From Brevibacterium limosum (GTDB taxonomy: Bacteria > Actinomycetota > Actinomycetes > Actinomycetales > Brevibacteriaceae), in assembly GCF_011617705.1 (NCBI RefSeq), contig NZ_CP050154.1:1426001-1490000 (forward strand): a DNA stretch of 64,000 nt, in the 5' to 3' direction. The notes under the pieces are model-generated. The model worked only from the letters and a program-made list of their open reading frames with translations, did not search any database and was not told the DNA's origin. Made by a program: the position numbers and the translations under genes. This document shows, piece by piece, positions 36,658 through 44,687 of this stretch (position 1 is its first letter; every line of letters begins with the position of its first letter).

Positions 36658-37452
36658 TCACTCCCGTCGGGATCCCTCTGGCGTTTCGAGCCGAGTGTCA
36701 GCGCGCAGAGCCAGGGCCGAGCGCCTCGTGAACGTCTGCGCAGGGCGGCCCCGCCCCTGGCTGACGGCCTGACCGGTGGGGTCGAGCAGAGGCAGCATGG
36801 TGCGGCGGAACGTATCGGCCTGCAGGCTCTCCCCGGCGACGACCTCGTGGAGTTCGCGCAGCTGTCGCAGCGAGAACTCCCTCTCCAGCAGCCCGAAGGG
36901 GTCCGGGGTGCGTTCGTGGAAATCCCGCAGCCGGTGCACGGCCACGCGCACGATCTCCTGATGTTCGGCACTGAGCTCACCGACGTCATGGACGGGTACG
37001 AGCTTCCGGCTGTGGACGGGGGAGTCGGGATGATCGGAATCGGACTCCGCAGGCTCAGGTTCGGCCGCCTCGGCGGGGGTGTCACCGGTGCCGTCATCCT
37101 CGGCGAGTCCGACGTCGGCGGCGGAGAGCACATCGAGGTGGGCTACGGAGATCACCCAGCCGCGATCGTCACGGTCGGGCTGGTCGAACACATGCAGCTG
37201 GACGGGGGCACGGTCGACCAACCGAGCCTTCTCACGCAGACAGCGGGCGACCGCCTCGGCGAGGCGTTCCTGCGGACGCAGAATCGACCCGGGCAGCTGC
37301 CACACCCCGTCTCCGGGATGGGTCATGAGAACATGCAGGCCACGGCCGGGCACGGGGCAGAGGACCGCGGTGTCGACCGCGACCGAGGGCCGCGGGAACT
37401 GCGTGAGTTGACTGGGATCAGGCATGCTCTTCGTATCGTTCGGACTCATCAT
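36658..37452 (-). CDS. Nudix-like protein with NrtR-type winged-helix C-terminus
   Basis: The 264-residue protein has an N-terminal Nudix fold ('SVAVDTAVLCPVPGRGLHVLM', 'DGVWQLPGSILRPQERLAEAV') and a C-terminal region ('REFSLRQLRELHEVVAGESLQADTFRRTMLPLL') matching the winged helix of NrtR regulators. The Nudix box is degenerate: PGG is PGS and the catalytic REUXEEXGU becomes LREKARL. This argues for ligand binding rather than hydrolysis, as in NrtR repressors of NAD metabolism. An acidic loop (about residues 125-150) is inserted. ATG 37452 is chosen; 37449 and 37425 are alternatives. Confidence 0.78.
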   Translation of the reverse strand: MMSPNDTKSMPDPSQLTQFPRPSVAVDTAVLCPVPGRGLHVLMTHPGDGVWQLPGSILRPQERLAEAVARCLREKARLVDRAPVQLHVFDQPDRDDRGWVISVAHLDVLSAADVGLAEDDGTGDTPAEAAEPEPAESDSDHPDSPVHSRKLVPVHDVGELSAEHQEIVRVAVHRLRDFHERTPDPFGLLEREFSLRQLRELHEVVAGESLQADTFRRTMLPLLDPTGQAVSQGRGRPAQTFTRRSALALRADTRLETPEGSRRE

Positions 37453-37589
37453 TTCAGCGGGGACCGGGCGGGGAACCGGACGGTCCCGACCGCTGCTGGA
37501 CTTCGGTGCTGCAGCCACCAGTCTAATTCTCTTCCCCCAGGTGACGAATCCGCGCCCGCACGGATTCCCTCCGCTTCGTCCGCGTGCGA

Positions 37590-37595
37590 TAGTGT
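37590..37595 (+). promoter_or_regulatory. -10 box of proS
   Basis: TAGTGT at 37590-37595, 36 nt before ATG 37632, in the divergent spacer shared with the Nudix gene. Confidence 0.4.
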
Positions 37596-37631
37596 TCGAT
37601 CTGAGTCTTGACAAGTTGAGGAGTTTTACCC

Positions 37632-39479
37632 ATGGCCCTGCGCATGTCGTCCCTGTTCGTGCGAACCCAGAAGGAGGACCCGGTCGGCGCCGAGGTGGCC
37701 AGCCACAGACTGCTGCACCGCGCCGGATACATCCGCAGGTCAGCACCGGGAATCTACACGTGGCTGCCGCTGGGTCTGGCCGTGCTCGGCAAGATCGAAG
37801 CCATCGTGCGCGAAGAGATGGCGCTCGCCGGCTCCCAGGAAGTCCACTTCCCGGGCCTGCTGCCCGCCGATCCGTACAAGAAGTCCGGCCGCTGGGAAGC
37901 CTTCGGACCCGACCTCTTCCACCTGCGTGACCGCCGCGAGAACGACTACATCCTCGCCCCCACCCATGAGGAGGTCTTCACCCTCCTGGTCAAGGACCTC
38001 TACTCCTCGTACAAAGACCTGCCGCTGTCGATCTACCAGATCCAGACGAAGTACCGCGACGAGGCCCGCCCCCGCGCCGGTCTGCTGCGCGGACGCGAAT
38101 TCATCATGAAGGACGCCTACTCCTTCGACATCGACGACGCCGGTCTCGACGCCTCGTACGAGGCCATGCGCGTGGCCTACCTGCGCGCCTTCGCCCGCCT
38201 CGGCCTGCCGTGCCTGCCGGTCAAGGCGACCCCGGGTGCCATGGGCGGCTCCGGAACCGAGGAGTTCATCTACCCCTCCGAGGTCGGAGAGGACACCTTC
38301 GTCCGGTCCCCGGGCGGATACGCCGCGAACGTCGAGGCCGTGACCTCGATCGTGCCCGAGGCGATCCCGTACTCGCAGTCGCCTGCCGCGCATGTCGAGG
38401 ACACCCCTGACACCCCGACCATCGAGACCCTCGTGGCGGCTGCGAACGCGGACCATCCGCGCGCCGATCGCGAATGGACGGCCGCGGACACCCTGAAGAA
38501 CGTCGTCTGCGCCGTCACCCACCCCGACGGCACTCGCGAGATCATCGTCATCGGCCTGCCCGGCGACCGCGAGGTCGACCTCGACCGTGCCGCCGGCACC
38601 GGAATGCTCGGCGACGGCGAGGTCGACCTCGAAGCCGCGACTGCTGAGGACCTCGCCGCTCATCCCGAGCTCGTCAAGGGATACATCGGGCCCGGCAACG
38701 ACCTCGACAGCCCCGTGCTCGGCCTCGAATCGCCGTCGAAGATCCGCTACCTCCTCGACCCCCGCGTCGTCGACGGCACCCGCTGGATCACCGGAGCCAA
38801 CGAGCCGGGTCGCCACGTCTTCGACCTCGTCGCCGGACGGGACTTCGCCGCCGACGGCACGATCGAAGCCGCCCAGGTCGTCCTCGGCGACCCGGCCCCG
38901 GACGGTTCCGGTCCGCTGGAGCTGGCCCGCGGTGTCGAGATCGGTCAGATCTTCAAGCTCGGTCGCAAGTACGCCGAATCCCTCGAGCTCAAGGTGCTCG
39001 ATCAGAACGGCAAGGCCCAGACCGTGACCATGGGCTCCTATGGCCTCGGCGTCACCCGCGTCATGGCCTGCATCGCCGAGGAATACCATTCCGAGGACGG
39101 GCTCCTGTGGCCGCAGCATCTGGCCCCGGCCGATGTGCACATCATCGTCGCCGGCAAGGGCGAAGAGATCGCCGAGGCGGCCGAGAAGATGACGGCCGAA
39201 CTCGAGTCCGACGGCATCAGCGTCCTCCTCGATGACCGGAACAAGGTCTCGCCCGGATTCAAGTTCGCCGATGCCGAGCTCATCGGCATCCCCAGCGTCA
39301 TCGTCGTCGGCCGCGGTCTGGCCGACGGCGTCGTCGAGGTGCGTGACCGTCTGGCCGGCGAGAAGTCCGACCAGCCCGTCGCAGAGGTGGTCCCCGCCAC
39401 CGTGGCACGCGTCCGTCAGGCGTACGCCGAGGCCGCAGCCGCAGCCGATGCGGCGATCAGCGCCGACGAGAACGCCTGA
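37632..39479 (+). CDS. proS: Prolyl-tRNA synthetase (bacterial type with editing domain)
   Basis: This class II synthetase charges tRNA-Pro. The 615-residue protein has motif 1 ([20 protein letters not shown]), motif 2 ('[30 protein letters not shown]'), the inserted YbaK-like editing domain (about residues 225-400) that hydrolyses Ala-tRNA-Pro, motif 3 '[17 protein letters not shown]' and the anticodon-binding domain. GAGGA lies about 9 nt before ATG 37632; an in-frame ATG at 37644 (MSSLF) is also plausible. The TauE gene starts 10 nt after the stop. Confidence 0.96.
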   Translation: MALRMSSLFVRTQKEDPVGAEVASHRLLHRAGYIRRSAPGIYTWLPLGLAVLGKIEAIVREEMALAGSQEVHFPGLLPADPYKKSGRWEAFGPDLFHLRDRRENDYILAPTHEEVFTLLVKDLYSSYKDLPLSIYQIQTKYRDEARPRAGLLRGREFIMKDAYSFDIDDAGLDASYEAMRVAYLRAFARLGLPCLPVKATPGAMGGSGTEEFIYPSEVGEDTFVRSPGGYAANVEAVTSIVPEAIPYSQSPAAHVEDTPDTPTIETLVAAANADHPRADREWTAADTLKNVVCAVTHPDGTREIIVIGLPGDREVDLDRAAGTGMLGDGEVDLEAATAEDLAAHPELVKGYIGPGNDLDSPVLGLESPSKIRYLLDPRVVDGTRWITGANEPGRHVFDLVAGRDFAADGTIEAAQVVLGDPAPDGSGPLELARGVEIGQIFKLGRKYAESLELKVLDQNGKAQTVTMGSYGLGVTRVMACIAEEYHSEDGLLWPQHLAPADVHIIVAGKGEEIAEAAEKMTAELESDGISVLLDDRNKVSPGFKFADAELIGIPSVIVVGRGLADGVVEVRDRLAGEKSDQPVAEVVPATVARVRQAYAEAAAAADAAISADENA

Positions 39480-39488
39480 GCCGCCTCG

Positions 39489-40298
39489 GTGTTCGAAGCC
39501 CTCGCCGGAGGCATCGACGTCACCTGGACGATGGTTCTGTGGCTGCTCGCCGCAGGACTCCTGGCCGGGTGGATCGACGCCGTCGTCGGCGGGGGCGGAC
39601 TGATCCAGCTGCCCGCGCTGCTGCTGGTGCCGGGGATGAGCCCCGTCCAAGCGGTCGCGACGAACAAGATCGGCTCGATTGCGGGCACGACCGCCTCGGC
39701 GATCACCTACCTGCGTAAGATCACCCCGGACCGGTCGGCGACGATCCCGGCCGCGGCCTCGGCGTTCCTCGGTGCCGTGCTCGGAGCGAAGCTCGCGACC
39801 TTGGTGCCGAGCGAGGCCTTCACCCCGATCATCCTGCTGGCGCTCATCGGGGTCGGGATCTTCACCGTGCTCAACCCCAGCCTCGGTGCCGATGCCACTC
39901 TGCGTTTCGGGGAGACCTCGAAACGTCACCATGCGCTGTCATGGCTGATCGGGCTCGTCATCGGCATCTACGACGGCGTGCTCGGGCCGGGGACGGGATC
40001 GTTCCTCGTCATCGCCTTCGTCTCGATCATCGGATTCTCGTTCCTGCAGGCCTCGGCCACGGCCAAGGTCATCAACTGGGCCACGAACTTCGGAGCGCTC
40101 GTCTACTTCGTCCCCGACGGTCAGGTCGTGTGGCTGCTGGGCATCGTGGTGGCCGTCGGCAACGTCGCAGGCGGAATCGTCGGCGCCCGCACCGCGCTGG
40201 CGAAGGGCTCCGGGTTCGTCCGCGTCATCTTCGTCATCGTCGTCTCCGCGATGATCCTCAAACTCGGATACGACGTCATCTCCAGCCTCATCCACTAA
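39489..40298 (+). CDS. TauE/SafE family membrane transporter
   Basis: This 269-residue protein has about eight membrane helices; 'GLLAGWIDAVVGGGGLIQLPALLLV' and 'GIYDGVLGPGTGSFLVIAFV' are the two family repeats with their Gly-rich motifs. TauE/SafE proteins export or import sulfite, sulfoacetate and related organic anions; the substrate here is unknown. The GTG lies 10 nt after proS, overlapping a partial GCCGCCTCGG motif, so it is likely read through from proS. A very strong bidirectional terminator follows. Confidence 0.88.
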   Translation: MFEALAGGIDVTWTMVLWLLAAGLLAGWIDAVVGGGGLIQLPALLLVPGMSPVQAVATNKIGSIAGTTASAITYLRKITPDRSATIPAAASAFLGAVLGAKLATLVPSEAFTPIILLALIGVGIFTVLNPSLGADATLRFGETSKRHHALSWLIGLVIGIYDGVLGPGTGSFLVIAFVSIIGFSFLQASATAKVINWATNFGALVYFVPDGQVVWLLGIVVAVGNVAGGIVGARTALAKGSGFVRVIFVIVVSAMILKLGYDVISSLIH

Positions 40299-40299
40299 C

Positions 40300-40359
40300 T
40301 GCTACCTGACGGCGGCGCAGCAACCTCGCGCAAGGTTGCTGGGCCGCCGTCAGGTAGCA
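40300..40359. terminator. Very strong bidirectional hairpin terminator
   Basis: TGCTACCTGACGGCGGC (40300-40316) pairs perfectly with GCCGCCGTCAGGTAGCA (40343-40359), with an inner AGCAACCT/AGGTTGCT stem and a 6-nt loop. It lies between the convergent TauE and kinase genes. Confidence 0.93.
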
Positions 40360-40367
40360 ATAAGAGG

Positions 40368-41387
40368 TCAGCCTATGGGTTTGAGGGCGTGGGCGTTGAC
40401 TCCGGCGACGTCGGCGCCGGACAGAGCGCGGGCCACCCACAGTGAGCGGGCGGCATCGGCCAGGCTCGAGGTCGAACCGCCGGAGGCCGCGCGCAGGTAC
40501 CAGAACATGTTCGTGATCTCCCGGGCCACGGTCGCGCCCATCCCGTACTGCGGATCGACCCCGGCACACAGTGCCAGATCGGTGGCGAAACCCCGCAGCC
40601 ACGCCGCCTGCGCCTGCGGATGATCCGACGGGATCTCGGCCAAGCGGTTCCACAGCACCGGAGCCAGCGTGTACGCGGTCGGACCGGCCAAGGGCTGCGG
40701 GTCGATGGCCTTCCACGTCGAAATGCCCGTCGGATCGGGATTGCCGGCGAGGATGTTGTAGTAGTGCAGGTCGGCGTGGATGAGCCAGTTCTCCTCCGAA
40801 GACGCCAGAGTCCGCATCCAATTGCGGGCGAACGACAGCAGCAGCGAATCGTGCGGACCCGCCTCCGACCACCCGGTCAGCAGCGCGGCATCGGCATCGA
40901 ACGAGTTCAGCCACCCGGCCACGACATCCTGGACCCGCAGGAACTCCGAGGTCGCCGGAATCTCCAAGGACCGCTGCAGGGCACCCCACACCGGCGGCAC
41001 GTCGGCCAGGGCCAACACGGACAGATTGTCCTTAGTGCGCAGCCGCTCCTGCAGAGTGACCCGGAAACTGCGATCATCGCGGATGACCCGGACCGCGCCG
41101 TGCCCGTTCCACATCGTCAGTGCCCGCAGCACCTGCGCATGCGCGGCCGTATGCGCCGAGGTGGGAGCGGCGAACCGCAGCACACCCTGATAGTTCTCCT
41201 GAGTGAGCACCGGAATCACCAGCGACTCGCACCCGGCCCACGGCGCCCCCGGCACATCGTCGAAGCGCAGCTTCCACCGGTCGAGGAGCTCGTTGGCCAT
41301 ATAGTCGAGCGCCGCGACCCACGAATCGGTGCGGAATTCGCCGATGATCTCGCGCGTCGCACGATAGAGAACCGGTGGAACCTTCAC
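40368..41387 (-). CDS. APH(6)/hydroxyurea-type small-molecule kinase
   Basis: The 339-residue protein of the protein-kinase-like fold has the catalytic loop NWLIHADLHYYNILAG and a Mg-binding 'WKAIDPQPLAGPTAYTLAP', the pattern of the aminoglycoside 6-phosphotransferase/hydroxyurea kinase family. A chromosomal copy beside housekeeping genes is more likely to be metabolic than an acquired resistance gene; no mobile element flanks it. Its start overlaps the upstream lipoprotein gene's stop in an ATGA. Confidence 0.85.
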   Translation of the reverse strand: MKVPPVLYRATREIIGEFRTDSWVAALDYMANELLDRWKLRFDDVPGAPWAGCESLVIPVLTQENYQGVLRFAAPTSAHTAAHAQVLRALTMWNGHGAVRVIRDDRSFRVTLQERLRTKDNLSVLALADVPPVWGALQRSLEIPATSEFLRVQDVVAGWLNSFDADAALLTGWSEAGPHDSLLLSFARNWMRTLASSEENWLIHADLHYYNILAGNPDPTGISTWKAIDPQPLAGPTAYTLAPVLWNRLAEIPSDHPQAQAAWLRGFATDLALCAGVDPQYGMGATVAREITNMFWYLRAASGGSTSSLADAARSLWVARALSGADVAGVNAHALKPIG

Positions 41388-42346
41388 TCCTGCACCTCCG
41401 CCTGCCCGGGTTCGTCATAGGTGAAGCGCAGCGGCTGCGGATCGGCGAAGACCGTTCGGGTCCGAGCCGATTCCCACAGTCGCAGAATCGCCGAGGCGTC
41501 CGCCTCCAACCAGGGCAGAAGCGCGGAGGCGACGCCGTCCTCGAGGGAGAGGGCGAGGTCCTTCGCGGATTCCGCATCCGTCGGTGTGGGGTCGAGCTTC
41601 CACGCCGAGGCGGCCGGATCGGCCGCGTCCTCTCCGAGGAGTTCCAGCATCTCCCCGGACAGGGCACCCAGAGACTCGAGCCGCGCTAGCGCCCCCTTGC
41701 GTTCGCGCGACTTCGCGTCGAAGTTCACAGCCAGGCGCTCATAGCCGTACGCGGCCGCCCGGGACTGGTTGAGGATCGCATTGAAGACCTCGGCGCGATC
41801 GTCCTGGTCCTCATCGTCGACGTCCTGCTTCGAGTCCTGAGTCGTCTGCCTCCGGTCCCCGTCCTGGTCCATCTGGTCGCGGCCGGTGCGGATGAGGTCG
41901 TCGGCTGTGGTGATGATCTCCGGCTTCGTCGTCCCGGCGATCAGAGCCAGACCCGTCGCCGCGTCGGCCAGGATGGGAATGAGCCCCGATCCCAGGGACG
42001 ACGAGGCTTCGAAGACGGCTCGGGACGCGACCTCGGCGGCCTGGACGAAGGTGCGTTCCTCTTCGATCGGGGGTGCTTCGGTGGCGAACTCGGTCGGCGG
42101 ATTCCAAACTGGTCCGACCGCCGCAACGACATCGGCGAGGTCCTCACCAGCGGTTTCGGGGTCGCCTGGACCAGGAGAGGTGGAGTCGAGGATGCGGGCC
42201 AGACGATTGCGCAGCTGCCGGGTCGAATCCAGCGTGGGGATCTCGGGATCCTGATCGAGTCGCAGGCCGCAGGCGGTGAGCAGACCCAGACTCAACCCGC
42301 CGACGCCGGCAGTCAGAAGGCCGCGGCGACTGACGGGAAAACGCAT
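41384..42346 (-). CDS. Lipoprotein (DUF4439-like, ferritin-like helical)
   Basis: The 320-residue protein has a lipoprotein signal with a twin-arginine-like start, RFPVSRRGLLTAGVGGLSLG, and the lipobox LLTACG (lipid on Cys 26). The mature part is acidic and helical, with 'ILNQSRAAAYGYERLAVNFDAKSRE' resembling the DUF4439 ferritin-like domain found beside rimP in many Micrococcales. Its function is unknown. It is translationally coupled to the kinase gene. A 21-22-nt tandem repeat array starts 17 nt before its ATG. Confidence 0.8.
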   Translation of the reverse strand: MRFPVSRRGLLTAGVGGLSLGLLTACGLRLDQDPEIPTLDSTRQLRNRLARILDSTSPGPGDPETAGEDLADVVAAVGPVWNPPTEFATEAPPIEEERTFVQAAEVASRAVFEASSSLGSGLIPILADAATGLALIAGTTKPEIITTADDLIRTGRDQMDQDGDRRQTTQDSKQDVDDEDQDDRAEVFNAILNQSRAAAYGYERLAVNFDAKSRERKGALARLESLGALSGEMLELLGEDAADPAASAWKLDPTPTDAESAKDLALSLEDGVASALLPWLEADASAILRLWESARTRTVFADPQPLRFTYDEPGQAEVQE

Positions 42347-42362
42347 ACGGCAATCCTATCGG

Positions 42363-42469
42363 ATGCCCGGTCGTCGCCGAGGAATGCCCGGTCGTCGCCG
42401 AGGAATGCCCGGTCGTCGCCGAGGAACGCCCGAGCGATCGCCGAGGAACGCCCGAGCGATCGCCGAGGG
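42363..42469 (+). repeat. Tandem repeat array, 3 x 21 nt plus 2 x 22 nt
   Basis: Three identical copies begin ATGCCCGGTCGTCGCCGAGG (42363, 42384, 42405, each 21 nt). Two 22-nt variants begin ACGCCCGAGCGATCGCCGAG (42426, 42448). Every unit carries a TCGCCGAGG core. There are no spacers, so it is not a CRISPR. Confidence 0.95.
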
Positions 42470-42524
42470 GCGCCCGACCTGCCGCAGCACGAGACTCGGA
42501 CACCTCACCGATTGGGGCGAAGGC

Positions 42525-42554
42525 TTAACCTCGACGGCGGCTGTCGCTTAGGGT
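42525..42554 (+). promoter_or_regulatory. Promoter of rimP
   Basis: TTAACC (42525-42530) and TAGGGT (42549-42554) are spaced by 18 nt. The predicted leader is about 85 nt and contains the 42597-42621 hairpin. Confidence 0.5.
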
Positions 42555-42645
42555 GGGTGAGAACAAGGCGACCGCGCAGGTGCACGGTGCGTCGGACCCC
42601 TCGCCCCACCTCGGCGAGGGGAGAGGCTGGAGATATGGAGGAGAA

Positions 42646-43110
42646 ATGGACGAAGACGTCGAGCGGATCAAGGGCCTGCTCGCCCCGCCCCTGCAGGACG
42701 CGGGATTCCACCTCGAGACCGTCAAGGCGGTAGCGGCCGGACCGCGGCGCACGCTCACCGTCGTCGTCGACCTCGACGAATCGAGCACCGACCCGATGTC
42801 GATGGAGAAGATCGCCGAATCGACGAAGATCGTCGGCGACGCCCTCGACGAGGTCGAGATCTTCCGGGACAAGCCCTACCAGCTCGAGGTCACGAGCCCC
42901 GGCGCCACCCGGAAACTCGAGACCCCACGCCACTTCCGACGTGTCATCGGCCGCCGCCTGGAGATCACCACGAAGAAGGACACCTTCAAGCTCGACCTCG
43001 CCGAGGTGGGGGAGAGTTCGATCACGGGCACCGACCCCCAGCGCAAGGAGCCGAAGACGGTCGACCTCGGCGATATCCGCAGGGCCCAGGTGGAACTGAA
43101 GTTCCGCTGA
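42646..43110 (+). CDS. rimP: Ribosome maturation factor RimP
   Basis: RimP is needed for 30S assembly, helping S12 and S19 binding. The 154-residue protein has 'LLAPPLQDAGFHLETVKAV', the 'LTVVVDLDESSTDPMSMEKIAE' block and 'YQLEVTSPGATRKLETPRHFRRVIGRRLEI', followed by the C-terminal SH3-like domain. GGAGGAGA immediately upstream supports ATG 42646. It heads the conserved rimP-nusA-ylxR-infB-rbfA group. Confidence 0.96.
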   Translation: MDEDVERIKGLLAPPLQDAGFHLETVKAVAAGPRRTLTVVVDLDESSTDPMSMEKIAESTKIVGDALDEVEIFRDKPYQLEVTSPGATRKLETPRHFRRVIGRRLEITTKKDTFKLDLAEVGESSITGTDPQRKEPKTVDLGDIRRAQVELKFR

Positions 43111-43177
43111 GGCAGAACTCACGCTTCGCCGGCGGTGAAGAGCCCCATCGGAGACAGAATGCGGGCGCGGACTGGGA

Positions 43178-43183
43178 TAGACT
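43178..43183 (+). promoter_or_regulatory. -10 box before nusA
   Basis: TAGACT at 43178-43183, about 63 nt upstream of nusA; the -35 is weak. nusA may have its own promoter in addition to read-through from rimP. Confidence 0.45.
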
Positions 43184-43246
43184 GTGACGCCTGCATAAGT
43201 GAACACAGACAATTCAATGCTCGATTGAGCCGGAGAGGACTTAGAC

Positions 43247-44209
43247 ATGGACATCGACCTCAATGTTCTGCGCGTGATCGAACGAGAGCGTGAGATTCCG
43301 CTGGAAACCCTCATCGAACTCATCGAACAGGCGCTCTTCCTCGCCTACCAGAAGACCGAAGGGGCATGGCCCGACGCCCGCGCCGAACTCGACAAGTCCA
43401 CGGGTGAGGTGCGCATCCTCGCCGTGGAGTTCGACAACGACGACAACCCGATCGGCGAATTCGACGACACCCCCACCGGTTTCGGCCGCATCGCCGCCCA
43501 GACCGCCCGGCAGGTCATCCACCAGCGGCTGCGCGACGTCGAGGACGAGACGCTGCTCGGCACATTCAAGGGCCGCGAGGGCGAGATCGTCTCGGGCATC
43601 ATCCAGCAGAGCCGGGACCCGCAGATGGTCCAGGTCGACCTCGGCGATGTCGAAGCAGTGCTGCCCCCGCACGAACAGGTCCCCGGCGAGACCTACGCCC
43701 ATGGCACCCGCCTGCGCGTCTACATCGCCGATGTCCACAAGGGAACGAAGGGCACCTCGGTCACCGTCTCCCGCACCCACCCGAACCTCGTGCGCAGGCT
43801 CTTCGCCCATGAGGCCCCGGAGATCGCCGACGGCACCGTCGAGATCGTATCCCTGGCCCGCGAGGCCGGCCACCGCACGAAACTCGCCGTGCGCGCCACG
43901 AAGCCCGGAGTCAACGCCAAAGGCTCATGCATCGGCGAACTCGGCTCGCGCGTGCGCGCAGTGATGAACGAACTCGGCCAGGAGAAGATCGACATCGTCG
44001 ACTACTCCGACGACCCGGCGAAGTTCATCACCCACGCGCTGTCCCCGGCCAAGGCCAAGAGCATCGAGATCCTCGACGCCGCCGCCCAGGAGTCGCGCGC
44101 CGTCGTCCCCATCGACCAGCTCTCCCTGGCCATCGGCAAGGAAGGGCAGAACGCGCGCCTGGCAGCGAAGCTCACCGGCTGGAAGATCGACATCGTCGCA
44201 GGCGAGTAG
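43247..44209 (+). CDS. nusA: Transcription termination/antitermination factor NusA
   Basis: NusA binds RNA polymerase and nascent RNA, modulating pausing, termination and antitermination. The 320-residue protein has the N-terminal RNAP-binding domain ([21 protein letters not shown]), an S1 domain (about 110-180), and two KH domains ('[18 protein letters not shown]' and '[25 protein letters not shown]'). It lacks the acidic C-terminal repeats of E. coli NusA, as usual for Actinobacteria. A purine-rich GGAGAGGA site precedes the ATG. Confidence 0.96.
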   Translation: MDIDLNVLRVIEREREIPLETLIELIEQALFLAYQKTEGAWPDARAELDKSTGEVRILAVEFDNDDNPIGEFDDTPTGFGRIAAQTARQVIHQRLRDVEDETLLGTFKGREGEIVSGIIQQSRDPQMVQVDLGDVEAVLPPHEQVPGETYAHGTRLRVYIADVHKGTKGTSVTVSRTHPNLVRRLFAHEAPEIADGTVEIVSLAREAGHRTKLAVRATKPGVNAKGSCIGELGSRVRAVMNELGQEKIDIVDYSDDPAKFITHALSPAKAKSIEILDAAAQESRAVVPIDQLSLAIGKEGQNARLAAKLTGWKIDIVAGE

Positions 44210-44267
44210 CCTTTCGCAGTGATCCGCACCACTGGCCCCCTTGGCGCGAGCGGGGTTGCCGGTGCTG

Positions 44268-44273
44268 TAGAAT
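44268..44273 (+). promoter_or_regulatory. -10 box giving a possible leaderless ylxR transcript
   Basis: TAGAAT at 44268-44273 ends 8 nt before GTG 44282, and there is no Shine-Dalgarno site. Transcription would begin at or next to the start codon. Confidence 0.4.
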
Positions 44274-44281
44274 CATTCATT

Positions 44282-44557
44282 GTGAATGTTGGTGATGGAC
44301 CCGTAAGGACGTGCATCGCCTGTAGGCAGAAGGCCGGTCGGGACGAGCTGACACGCTTCGTGTTCCGCCCCGATCAGCGCCCCGCCGTCGTCCACGATGT
44401 GTCAGCGACACTGCCGGGACGTGGTGCTTGGGCGCACCCTGATGAGAAGTGCCTGAACAAGGCCCTGACCACTGCCGCCTTCGCTCGATCCTTTCGAACG
44501 AAGATCACCGCCTCGGACCTCCCGAGGCCGGACACCGAACCCAAAGAGAACGGGTAG
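44282..44557 (+). CDS. ylxR: YlxR family (DUF448) RNA/nucleoid-binding protein
   Basis: This 91-residue protein has the family signature [19 protein letters not shown] and '[19 protein letters not shown]'. YlxR proteins bind RNA or nucleoid and in Bacillus affect RNase P and expression of many genes. Position between nusA and infB is conserved. GTG 44282 ([11 protein letters not shown]) is preferred; an in-frame start at 44219 would add 21 atypical residues right after the nusA stop. Confidence 0.9.
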   Translation: MNVGDGPVRTCIACRQKAGRDELTRFVFRPDQRPAVVHDVSATLPGRGAWAHPDEKCLNKALTTAAFARSFRTKITASDLPRPDTEPKENG

Positions 44558-44654
44558 CCGAATGGATGACAAGTTGTGAGTGTCGCACGATGACACCCAA
44601 ACGGAATTCGAGAGAGCAGTGAAATGAGAACTGCTCTTCATTGATGAGGTTCTT

Positions 44655-44684
44655 TCCTGACCGGGAAAGAACCCGGACAGGAGA
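44655..44684 (+). promoter_or_regulatory. Hairpin covering the infB ribosome binding site
   Basis: TCCTGaCCGGG (44655-44665) pairs with CCCGGaCAGGA (44672-44682) around AAAGAA, with one A-A mismatch. The 3' arm contains most of the Shine-Dalgarno CAGGAGA (44678-44684), 3 nt before the GTG of infB. Confidence 0.55.
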
Positions 44685-44687
44685 ACT

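Larger units (their letters stand above)
42347..42645 (+). other. 299-nt divergent spacer of lipoprotein gene and rimP
   Basis: It holds the five-copy tandem array (42363-42469), the rimP promoter (42525-42554) and a 9-bp leader hairpin, CCCCTCGCC/GGCGAGGGG (42597-42621), which embeds CCTCGGCGAGG. No gene is seen. Confidence 0.7.

Noticed and set aside
37740-39932. Long minus-strand open frame (730 codons) opposite proS and the TauE gene
   Set aside because: It is antisense to two clear genes, His/Gly/Asp-rich, and without family features; a GC-content artefact. The same applies to 55218-57500 and 6245-7912 on the minus strand and similar frames.
40368-41387. APH-like kinase as an acquired antibiotic-resistance gene
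   Set aside because: No insertion sequence, integron or composition shift; it is translationally coupled to a conserved lipoprotein gene.
42363-42469. Tandem array considered as a CRISPR
   Set aside because: Units abut directly with no spacers, are only 21-22 nt, and no cas genes are present.
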